Assembly (NCBI RefSeq): GCF_007992455.1
Contig: NZ_BKAH01000018.1
Coordinates: 1 to 42,639 of the forward strand
Length of the DNA: 42,639 bases
Reading direction: 5' to 3'
Source: Microbacterium saccharophilum
GTDB taxonomy: Bacteria; Actinomycetota; Actinomycetes; Actinomycetales; Microbacteriaceae
Positions 34,930-41,628 of the stretch are shown here, piece after piece. Numbering within the stretch: position 1 is the stretch's first letter; every line of letters begins with the position of its first letter. Both the position numbers and the translations under genes were made by a program. Below the pieces are notes generated by a model. The model had not been told where the DNA came from. It was given only the letters and a program-made list of their open reading frames with translations, and did no database searches.

Positions 34930-35240
34930 AAGTGGAATTGCTGCACATCGTCGACTGCCCCAACACGGACATCGCCGAAGCCAACGCACGCGCGGCGCTC
35001 GACGCTCTCGGGCTCGGGGGCGTCGCCGTCGAGCTGGTGACGATCCACACCGAGGCCGAAGCGGCAAGCCTCGGGTTCGGAGGATCGCCCACGCTCCTGG
35101 CCGACGGCGTCGACCTATTCCCGACATCTCCTGTACAGGCACTTGCGTGCCGCGTCTACACAACGGAGAACGGGTTCGCTGGGGCACCAACCACGTCCCA
35201 GATCGAACGGGCGATCCGAGCATTGCCCGAGCAGGCGTAA
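34926..35240 (+). CDS. small thioredoxin-like protein, DCPNT type
   Basis: This 104-residue protein starts at GTG 34926, overlapping lspA by 4 bp. It has the same layout as the protein at 2328-2639: MKVELLHIVDCPNT, a long helix, GGSPTLLADGVDLFP and ACRVYTTENGFAG. The first has Cys followed by Pro-Ser-Trp, this one Pro-Asn-Thr. It is the last cargo gene of the element, about 90 bp before the right core repeat. A thiol-based metal-handling role is possible but untested from sequence. Confidence 0.75.
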   Translation: MKVELLHIVDCPNTDIAEANARAALDALGLGGVAVELVTIHTEAEAASLGFGGSPTLLADGVDLFPTSPVQALACRVYTTENGFAGAPTTSQIERAIRALPEQA

Positions 35241-35292
35241 CCGGCGGACACGATCATCACCTGGTCAACATGGAGCCCACCAAGCCGTGGTG

Positions 35293-35317
35293 CGAATACT
35301 GCCTCCCGAAATACTGC
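35293..35317. repeat. near-identical direct repeats beside the right core
   Basis: CGAATACTGC (35293-35302) and CGAAATACTGC (35307-35317) lie 11-35 bp inside the right end. They may be recombinase arm sites. The same DNA can encode the cysteine-rich end of a 23-codon frame. Confidence 0.4.
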
Positions 35318-35327
35318 TCTCCACCGA

Positions 35328-35334
35328 CAGATGC
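35328..35334. repeat. right core repeat (attR-like)
   Basis: CAGATGC, identical to 23150-23156, marks the junction of the element with the middle fragment of gajB. Confidence 0.8.
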
Positions 35335-36070
35335 GAAGTAGTGAAGCAAGAGAGTCGCGCCAGCCTCCTCGTAGCCTCCTTTGAAGCTTCCGAACGCGAG
35401 GGGCAGAACTTCGCTACCCAGGTTCCATAGCGGCTTCCATGTTGAAGATAGGGCGACGTCTACCGCCTCGTCCGGCTGGGCGACTTCAATCGCAACTGGA
35501 GACCCCGCGCGCAGATCAGCCGCCAGGCTCCGTTGCGCCTCCGTTTTCCATCTGAAGGATTCGGTCAAATCCGCGCGAGCTATCGCATGACGGAGCATTA
35601 GCTCGCGCACCGCATCTGGCGTCGCTCCGCGAAACACGTAGAGCGCTTGCCACGGATCTCCGACCAGCGTTGTTCCGATGCCTGACTGCAGCATGAGTTC
35701 CACCACGCGAAGGTCCAGTTCGTTCGCGTCAAAGACCTCATCCACAATGACCGAACGAAATGACTCGGCAAGGCGCCGACGGATGCGATCCTGACAATCT
35801 GGCCGATCGAGCGCCAAAGCCATGACCGCCCGAACATCGTCGCGAGTGCAAGCTCCAGCACGTAACAGGGGCACGACGATCGACCCCGGCACTCGCTGAC
35901 GGCTTGTTCCCTCGAACTGCACTTGTGCCACGAGCGCATCTCCGTCGGCGACTAACGCATACCCGACGGATGTCCATGCCTGCTGGGCCAGCGCGGCCCA
36001 CGAGTCGAACACTTGGAGCTCAGTCGCGCCGCCCGGCCAGAGGATGAGGCCGCCCTCAAGTAGGTCGTGA
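35329..36070 (-). pseudogene. gajB: gajB-like UvrD helicase, middle fragment
   Basis: This fragment encodes about 247 residues between the IS3 element and the right core repeat. It contains motif II, VIVDEVFDAN (Walker B, with Phe where DEAQD has Gln), motif III LVGDPWQALYVFRGA and motif IV LTESFRWKTE. At 36070 its frame joins 37351 exactly when the IS and one TGA are removed (LLLDLL runs into HDLLEGG). At the other end HYFAS runs into the 3' fragment at 23150. An ATG inside the IS makes it look like a separate open frame, but it lacks Walker A and motifs V-VI. Confidence 0.88.
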
Positions 36071-36139
36071 GGGCGTGAGGAACGAATCGGTGACAACTGA
36101 TCGTTAGTGCCGGGAGGCGCTGACGGGAAGGATGTCATC

Positions 36140-36445
36140 ATGCCCGGTCCCTATCCGCAAGAGTTCCGCGAAGACGTTGTCGCGGTCGCCCGGCGCCGCG
36201 AGAGCGGCGTCACCATCAAACAGGTCGCCACTGACTTCGGTATCAGCGAAGCGACGCTGCAGAACTGGCTCCGCCAGGCCGACGTCGAGGAGGGCAACCG
36301 CCCCGGCCAGACCGCCGCGGACGCCGCCGAGGCACGCGAGTTGAAGAAGCGGATCCGCTTGCTCGAGCAGGAAAACGAGGTGCTCAGGAAGGCCGCGGCG
36401 TATCTGTCGCAGGCGAACCTGAAACTCGGTGGCTCCCCAAAATGA
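36140..36445 (+). CDS. IS3 orfA, HTH/leucine-zipper protein
   Basis: This 101-residue protein starts at ATG 36140, though the frame is open upstream. A helix-turn-helix (GVTIKQVATDFGISEATLQN) precedes a leucine-zipper-like helix (ELKKRIRLLEQENEVLRKAA). It recognises the IS ends. The orfA stop lies in AAAATGA and overlaps the orfB ATG; the A-run would also suit a programmed -1 shift giving the OrfAB transposase. Confidence 0.9.
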   Translation: MPGPYPQEFREDVVAVARRRESGVTIKQVATDFGISEATLQNWLRQADVEEGNRPGQTAADAAEARELKKRIRLLEQENEVLRKAAAYLSQANLKLGGSPK

Positions 36446-37317
36446 CGTACCCGCTCGTTGCTGAGCTCGCCGAATCGGGGATCCCCGTGACGGTGTCGTG
36501 CCGGGTTCTCAAGCTCGCCCGTCAGCCCTACTACCGCTGGCGAAACGACCCTGTCCGCAGCGCCGATGTGCTCCGTGCGTATCGGCTCAACGCGCTCCGC
36601 GACGCGCACGTTGAGGACCCGACGTTCGGCTACCGCTACCTGGCTGACGAGGCCCGCCGCGCAGGGTGGCGGATGAGCCGGCGCACGGCGTGGAAGCTGT
36701 GTTCTCAGGCCGGGATCCTCTCATCCGCGCAGCGCCGCCGGCGCGGGAAGGGCAAGAAGGCCGGGCCGCCGGTGTTCGATGATCACGTGCAGAGGCAGTT
36801 CCACGCCGACGCCCCGAACCGGGTCTGGCTCACGGATATCACGGAGCATTGGACGAGCGAAGGCAAGCTCTACTGCTGCGCGATCAAGGACGTCCATTCG
36901 AACAGGATCGTCGGCTACTCGATCAGGGACCGCATGACGGCGAAGCTCGCCGTCGACGCGCTCCGCAATGCCGTCACTCGCCGTGGTGACGTCGCCGGCT
37001 GCATCCTGCACGCCGATAGGGGCAGCCAGTTTCGAAGCCGAGTGATGGCCCGCGAACTGCGCCGCCACGACATGGTCGGATCGATGGGCCGCGTCGGCGC
37101 GGCCGGAGACAACGCCGCCATGGAAAGCTTCTGGTCGCTCGTCCAAACGAACGTGCTCAACCAGCAGCGGTGGACGACCCGGCAGGAGCTGCGCCTCGCG
37201 ATCGTCGTCTGGATTGAGCGGAAGTATCACCGGCAGCGAGCCCAAGACGCGCTCGGCGGGTTGACGCCCATCGAGTTCGAAGCCAAGCTGACCGAGCCGC
37301 TCACCATCGCGGCCTAA
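36442..37317 (+). CDS. IS3 orfB, DDE transposase
   Basis: This 291-residue rve-type catalytic protein has Asp in NRVWLTDITEH, Asp in ILHADRGSQFRS and Glu in NAAMESFWSLVQ, and ends with the usual KYHRQRAQDALGG-TPIEFE motif. The HTH_21 region (about 40-90) includes YRYLADEARRAG. It is complete, so the IS may still be active. It runs opposite to the gajB gene it interrupts. Confidence 0.93.
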   Translation: MTYPLVAELAESGIPVTVSCRVLKLARQPYYRWRNDPVRSADVLRAYRLNALRDAHVEDPTFGYRYLADEARRAGWRMSRRTAWKLCSQAGILSSAQRRRRGKGKKAGPPVFDDHVQRQFHADAPNRVWLTDITEHWTSEGKLYCCAIKDVHSNRIVGYSIRDRMTAKLAVDALRNAVTRRGDVAGCILHADRGSQFRSRVMARELRRHDMVGSMGRVGAAGDNAAMESFWSLVQTNVLNQQRWTTRQELRLAIVVWIERKYHRQRAQDALGGLTPIEFEAKLTEPLTIAA

Positions 37318-37350
37318 ACCGCACCTGTCACCAGTTCGTTCCTCACGCCC

Positions 37351-37688
37351 TGAAGTAAATCGAGCAGCAGTTTGTCTAGGGTTTCAATACGGTTGGGCCA
37401 ACGCAGACAGGTGGGGCCCCATAGCATCCGCACACGACGGCTCAACTCCGCCGTGGCGGCTCGCGTAAAACTAAGCGCCAAAACACCGCGGTCCTCACTG
37501 GCGCGAAATCGAAGCACGCCAAAGCGTGCCGCGGAAACCATCGTCTTGCCAGACCCGGGTCCCGCTTCAATGTAGATGCTGCTCGCCGAAGTGCCGCGCG
37601 CAGCCGCGGTGGCCTGTGAACTCGTCAGTTCTCGCGCGAGCCTCGATCGACGTCGCCGCCGCGGGGTCGGCGTTTCTGCCATGGCCAC
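37351..37688 (-). pseudogene. gajB: gajB-like UvrD helicase, 5' fragment
   Basis: This fragment is the first 112 codons or so, from GTG 37688 (ATG at 37682 is an alternative). Walker A is AGPGSGKT, motif Ia is LSFTRAATAELSRR and IETLDKLLLDLL follows. The frame then enters the IS3 right end and stops at 37314 after 12 foreign residues. The start shares one base with the gajA stop (TAGTG), the tight coupling expected of gajA-gajB. Confidence 0.9.
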
Positions 37689-39564
37689 TAGGAGTCGGTC
37701 TCGTCAGCGAAGGCGACCGGAGGCGTGCCGCCGGGCCCAACGTAGAGGAAGTCGAGTGCTCTCTCGATAGCACCTGGCACATGCACCGTTTCACCTCTGC
37801 GCAGTGCTGACCGGATCTCCGCGGCCATCTCGAGAGAGAACTCGCCTTTACGACGTGCAGCCGGGCCGGCACTGGTCGCCGGGCTGACTTCGGTCGCAGC
37901 TCGAGCTCCCCGAAAGAGCGCCTCGACGCTTGCGTCTGTGACTGGGCTGGCGGCCGGCAGCTCCATTCGTCCCAGCACTCGGCTGACCAAGGCTTCGTTA
38001 CCAACTGTGATGGCCGGTTCGAGTGTCGGATGCGATTGCTCCACCTGAACAACCCCGTGGTCGTAGCGCGCAAGCCAGCTGGGCGGCGCCGGGGTATCTG
38101 TCGGCGCCAGATCGCTGTCTCTAAGCACGGCAAGCCGGCCGACGAGCTCATGACCGGGCGAGGCAAGGAATTCGACCGGCCACTGGCCGACCTTTGCGCC
38201 GATCGGCACGATGCTCAATGCGTGAACAAATGCCCGCTTCTCTGCATCACTCGCGCTCCAAGCGAGTCCGAACTCGCGGACGAGCGCGGCGTCGGTGACT
38301 CCTTCGACTAACAGCACCCGGGAGGAGAACAGGGCGGACGATCTTGCGGCGTCGAAGTGGAGCGCTACGCGTTGCAAGATGCGACTCCGATCATGGAACG
38401 GCACCTCAGCGATTGTTCGGCAGACCCGCGCTCCGTCCGCGCCCTTGCGAAGAACCACAAGCTCCTCCGGCGCAGTGCTTGTGATGATGTCGGGGGCGTG
38501 CGAGGTCAGGATGATCTGAAGCTCGGGCCGCGCGCGCACCTGGTCCCTGAGGTAGCGGACAAGCGCCTGCTGGAGCTGAGGGTGGAGATGCGCTTCAGGC
38601 TCTTCGATTACGACCGTGGCGTGGAAGGGGTCGGTCGAGAAGAGGGAGTCCTCTTCACTTTCGCGCTCCGCGTCTGCCTGATCGAGGTAGTCCCGGACAT
38701 CGGTGTCACCCTCGTCCGCCTCAATAGATGACTCGGGAGTCGTGGGTTGGGATCCTGTGGTTGGGATGGCCGCCAAGATGATCGCGATGTGGAGGAGATT
38801 GACGTATCCAAGTGCCGTGACATCGAGCGGTAGCGCATGTTCTCGACCTTCGATGACGCCCAGCATCAGCTGGAGAACCCGCGCCAAGTAAGCGTCGTCG
38901 ACTGCTTGACCCCGGATATACGGCCAAGACCGTTCGACTCCCGACGTCAGCGCGTGGAGGTGCGTAGTCACCACGCGCTCGAGCGATTGAAGGATGGTGT
39001 CATTGGCTAGCCCCTCCAGCAAATGCCCCGCCCGAGCGCGCAACCCAGTGAGATCTCGACCGCTGCCTCGTGCCTGCTGTTGTGCCCGGAGGAGCTCTAT
39101 CAACACGCGAACTTCTCGCCTGGCGAGTTCGTCGAGCGGATTCCTCGATGCTGGCAAGAAGATCAGCCGCACGGCATCTTGAAACTCACTTCGCGTCTCC
39201 TGAGCAGACCGGACTGATCCGAGATCCCGGCTGAGAGATCGAGTCCACGTCGCGGCCGCCGTGTCGGCGGAACGACGCCCGGTCTGCGTCATGATTTGCT
39301 CACCGAGTCGGCCCTCCACCTGTCCGGCGCGCTCGAAGTAGTAATCGATCTCGATAAGACGATCACCCGAGCGAGTGCTGCGGCACTCGGACGACCAATT
39401 CGAGGGAAGACCCGAGAGTGACCCAGGTAGGCCGCCTCCGCGAACGTTGTCTTGCCGGACGAGTTGGCACCGAGGACTACGGAGAACCTTCCGGGAAGTA
39501 CCACCTCCACGGGGTTGTCGGCGCCCGACCTGTATCCAGAAACTCGCAACCGACGCAGGTACAC
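37688..39564 (-). pseudogene. gajA: gajA-like OLD-family ATPase/TOPRIM nuclease, frameshifted
   Basis: This gene encodes about 625 residues over two frames. From ATG 39564 the N-terminus reads MYLRRLRVSGYRS, then Walker A GANSSGKTT, ending in frame at about 39370. From there the sense frame is displaced by one missing base and continues RLIEIDYYFERAG to the stop. Later motifs are intact: Walker B VVIEEPEAHLHPQLQQ, the H-loop TSHAPDII, and a C-terminal TOPRIM domain with LLVEGVTDAALV and VLRDSDLA. OLD ATPase plus TOPRIM beside a UvrD helicase defines Gabija (OLD class 2). GajA is a nucleotide-regulated DNA nuclease. The frameshift could be real or an assembly error. Confidence 0.85.
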
Positions 39565-40307
39565 ACATCCTCCTGTCTCGGGGCTCGGTGCTCCTCTCCC
39601 CGGAGCCGATCGTAAGGGACAGTCGTGTTTTCCGCGCTCGAATTGGCCCCGCGGGCGAACCAGTGTCTGGCTAGCGCTTGCGCGAGTGAGGGTGAGCTAT
39701 CGGAGATGCCCGCCTCGCCACCGAGGAGTACCTGCGCGAGGCGTTGGGAAGGTTGACGTGGCGACCCACTTCTCAATCCCCACAGGTTCTGCCCGACATC
39801 CCGACGCCCAGTAATGACGAGCTTCGGCCGCTTCTCTAGCCGTCTGGCACCATCCGACACGTCTTTGACGACATCGGCGACCAAATTTTTCTGCAACTTC
39901 TATACGCGTACCCTGTCGAGAACGTGTCGGGCGGTCATCTTCCGCGTGAATTCGCGGCTCGGGGGCCGATCGAATTACATGTATGTAGTTCGTGGGGGAC
40001 GATCTCTCCACAGAATCTGCTCTCTAAGCCCCCTGAGTGGCCGTCTACGCGACGTTTCATCACAACTTGTCCACATACCTATCCACACGTTCGTTAGACC
40101 GTTGTCGGAGCGTGTGCTTAGAGTTGGAGGGCAAGCAAGAAGCCCCGATCGCTGAACTCGAGCGGGGCTCGGAAGTTGCAGCAGATCGGGGCTGGGGTGT
40201 CTGGGTAGGACTCCTCGACTCTAGAGGCCCAGGTGGTCTCGACCAAACGCCGGGCGGCTCGCCTGGCCGGAGGGGATCTGCTTCCCTACGCGCAGGAAGG
40301 AAGCATC
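39565..40307. other. gene-free stretch upstream of gajA
   Basis: About 740 bp without a convincing gene. Minus-strand open frames here (39477-39896, 39697-40011) lack a recognisable domain and the first overlaps gajA. The part from 39885 to 40130 is visibly richer in A and T, with the palindrome TACATGTA. It probably contains the gajA promoter and the leader of the plus-strand genes. Confidence 0.5.
40141..40193. repeat. mutually exclusive hairpins
   Basis: AGCCCCGATC (40141-40150) pairs perfectly with GATCGGGGCT (40184-40193), while its first seven bases also pair with CGGGGCT at 40163-40169. The two stems cannot form together. It could be a terminator or attenuator in the leader of the 40308 gene. 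Confidence 0.55.
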
Positions 40308-40442
40308 ATGGCGAAGGCATCGTCACGGTCGTCCGGGAAGCCCTCGAAGGCCTCGCTGAGCAAGGCGGGACGGACGCTCGCGTCCAACTCGTCGAGCAAG
40401 CCGGCCAAGGCGAAGGCCGGCTCGACGCTCGGCAAGGGCTAA
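40308..40442 (+). CDS. 44-residue Lys/Ser-rich basic protein
   Basis: ATG 40308 follows AGGAAGG by 7 bases. The protein is MAKASSRSSGKPSK at the start and AKAKAGSTLGKG at the end, very basic and low in hydrophobic residues. Similar short Ser/Lys proteins occur in many bacteria as uncharacterised, possibly nucleic-acid-binding products. A hairpin terminator follows 8 bp after the stop. Confidence 0.7.
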   Translation: MAKASSRSSGKPSKASLSKAGRTLASNSSSKPAKAKAGSTLGKG

Positions 40443-40450
40443 GACCCATG

Positions 40451-40480
40451 GGGCCAGCTGGACTTCGTTCCGGCTGGCCC
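40451..40480 (+). terminator. hairpin after the 44-residue gene
   Basis: GGGCCAGC (40451-40458) pairs with GCTGGCCC (40473-40480) across a 14-base loop, just past the stop at 40442. No T-run follows. Confidence 0.55.
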
Positions 40481-40573
40481 TCCCTGCCCACGCTTCACGT
40501 GACAAGGCGCGTCGTGGTTCGCCTTCACTCTCGCGGCTATCGCCCACCCGAGGGGCGAGAAAGCAGCACCATC

Positions 40574-40846
40574 ATGAGTAGTTCCTTCTCCTTCAACGAA
40601 GACGCCTTCCGCAAGATCGCCGAGGAAGCCGTCACCAACGTGGCCGCGGAGCAGACCCGCGACCTCGAGCGTCTCCGCAAGCAATACGCCGGTCGCCCGG
40701 TCGCAGAGATCAAGCCTGCGCTGCAGGCGCTGTTCGCCGCGTACGACGGCTCGATCACCGACCCGGAGCTGTCGGACTGGGCGCAACTGATCTCAGACAA
40801 CACCCGGATCGAGATGGCTCCCGCGCCGATCGATTGGAGCCGCTGA
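40574..40846 (+). CDS. hypothetical 90-residue helical protein
   Basis: The chosen start is ATG 40574; the frame is open upstream but composition there is not protein-like. The product is acidic and mostly helical (DAFRKIAEEAVTNVAAEQTR, then LERLRKQYAGRPVAEIKPAL). It has no membrane segment and no known motif. Its TGA shares a base with the ATG of the next gene, so the two are probably co-translated partners. Confidence 0.65.
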   Translation: MSSSFSFNEDAFRKIAEEAVTNVAAEQTRDLERLRKQYAGRPVAEIKPALQALFAAYDGSITDPELSDWAQLISDNTRIEMAPAPIDWSR

Positions 40847-41472
40847 TGGGCGGCATCGATCCCGAGTACCTCAAGCACCAGTACCTTTACGTCCCGTGGG
40901 TCGATCACAGCAAGGTGGACACGGTCGAGGGGGGCAAGGCGATCGGGCTCTACGTTGCGCAGCACTACAAGGCGCGTCCGACGATTCTCTGCCCGTTGAA
41001 GTCGAACGCGGCATATCACGACGAGTTCAACAAGCTGACAGTCGTCACCGAGCGCTCCGGTTTCGTCGGGGAAAACGGTGTCGTGATCGCCTGGTGCCCA
41101 ACCCACAAGGTCATGCAGAAGCTACACGGCCGCCAGAACATCGTCGTGCTCGTCGAGTGGCCAAGCGAGCGCTTCGACGCCTGGGCGAAGCTGATGGGCG
41201 CTTACAACGTCGTCACCGGCGAGGTCATGAGCGCGGGCTTGTCTGAACCCGGTCTCAAGGCGCTAGAGGGCATCGTCTGGGAGGGGTACAACGGTTGGCA
41301 CGACTCCATCGCCGAAACCCTGACCACTGCGCACCTCAAGGAGCTCGCGGCGCTCGGCGAGTATGACCGCGCCATCGTTCTCGAGTACGCCGCGCAGCAC
41401 CGCGGGGAGACCAGCATTCAGCGACTCGAGAAGATCCTCAACCGTTTCGAGCGCGGACTGACGGCTGCGTAG
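40846..41472 (+). CDS. hypothetical 208-residue protein
   Basis: The start ATG 40846 overlaps the preceding stop (TGATG). The protein is soluble and alpha/beta in character: GKAIGLYVAQHYKARPTILC, NGVVIAWCPTHKVMQKL and IVVLVEWPSERFDAWAKLMG look like alternating strands and helices. It ends with a helical segment (IQRLEKILNRFERGL). I do not recognise a family. A strong terminator follows 14 bp after the stop. Confidence 0.7.
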   Translation: MGGIDPEYLKHQYLYVPWVDHSKVDTVEGGKAIGLYVAQHYKARPTILCPLKSNAAYHDEFNKLTVVTERSGFVGENGVVIAWCPTHKVMQKLHGRQNIVVLVEWPSERFDAWAKLMGAYNVVTGEVMSAGLSEPGLKALEGIVWEGYNGWHDSIAETLTTAHLKELAALGEYDRAIVLEYAAQHRGETSIQRLEKILNRFERGLTAA

Positions 41473-41485
41473 GCCTCGAATACGC

Positions 41486-41524
41486 CAGAGAGCCCCGGAA
41501 CGTGAACCGCTCCGGGGCTCTCTG
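41486..41524 (+). terminator. strong hairpin terminator
   Basis: CAGAGAGCCCCGGA (41486-41499) pairs with TCCGGGGCTCTCTG (41511-41524), a 14-bp perfect stem with an 11-base loop, just downstream of the two-gene unit. Confidence 0.85.
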
Positions 41525-41628
41525 CTGAGCCGTTAGTGGAACGCGGCGAAGCGGGCGCGGTTACGCCCGCAACGTGCCTCTATCGTGCACTGTCCGTATG
41601 GGGATCGACGTGCTCCCCGGGATCGGGA

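Larger units (their letters stand above)
23150..35334. mobile_element. 12.2-kb arsenic/cadmium element inserted in gajB
   Basis: The ends are defined by a 7-bp direct repeat, CAGATGC, at 23150-23156 and 35328-35334. Deleting one copy plus the interior restores the helicase frame without gain or loss of a base. The element begins with three overlapping recombination genes (23415-26306) and carries ars genes (26310-32007) and cad-type genes (32103-35240). No long terminal inverted repeats were seen, which agrees with integration by tyrosine recombinases. The arrangement recalls Tn554-type elements (TnpA/B/C, site-specific, no inverted repeats). Length between cores is 12,178 bp. Confidence 0.88.
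36071..37350 (+). mobile_element. IS3-family insertion sequence in gajB
   Basis: This is a 1280-bp element. Inverted ends share GGGCGTGAGGAACGAA, then two mismatches, then GGTGACA. The left end is at 36071; the right end is at 37350 read on the opposite strand. It is flanked by the direct repeat TGA (36068-36070 and 37351-37353), a 3-bp duplication typical of the family. Removing it restores the helicase frame. It encodes overlapping orfA and orfB. Confidence 0.92.

Noticed and set aside
35257..36141. A 294-residue helicase-like protein as an independent gene
   Set aside because: Its start lies inside the IS3 element and its end inside the 12.2-kb element; exact frame restoration shows it is the middle of gajB.
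39477..39896. A 139-codon minus-strand frame upstream of gajA
   Set aside because: It overlaps the gajA start by about 90 bases, lacks any known domain and contains low-complexity runs. It could be a relic, but I cannot support it.
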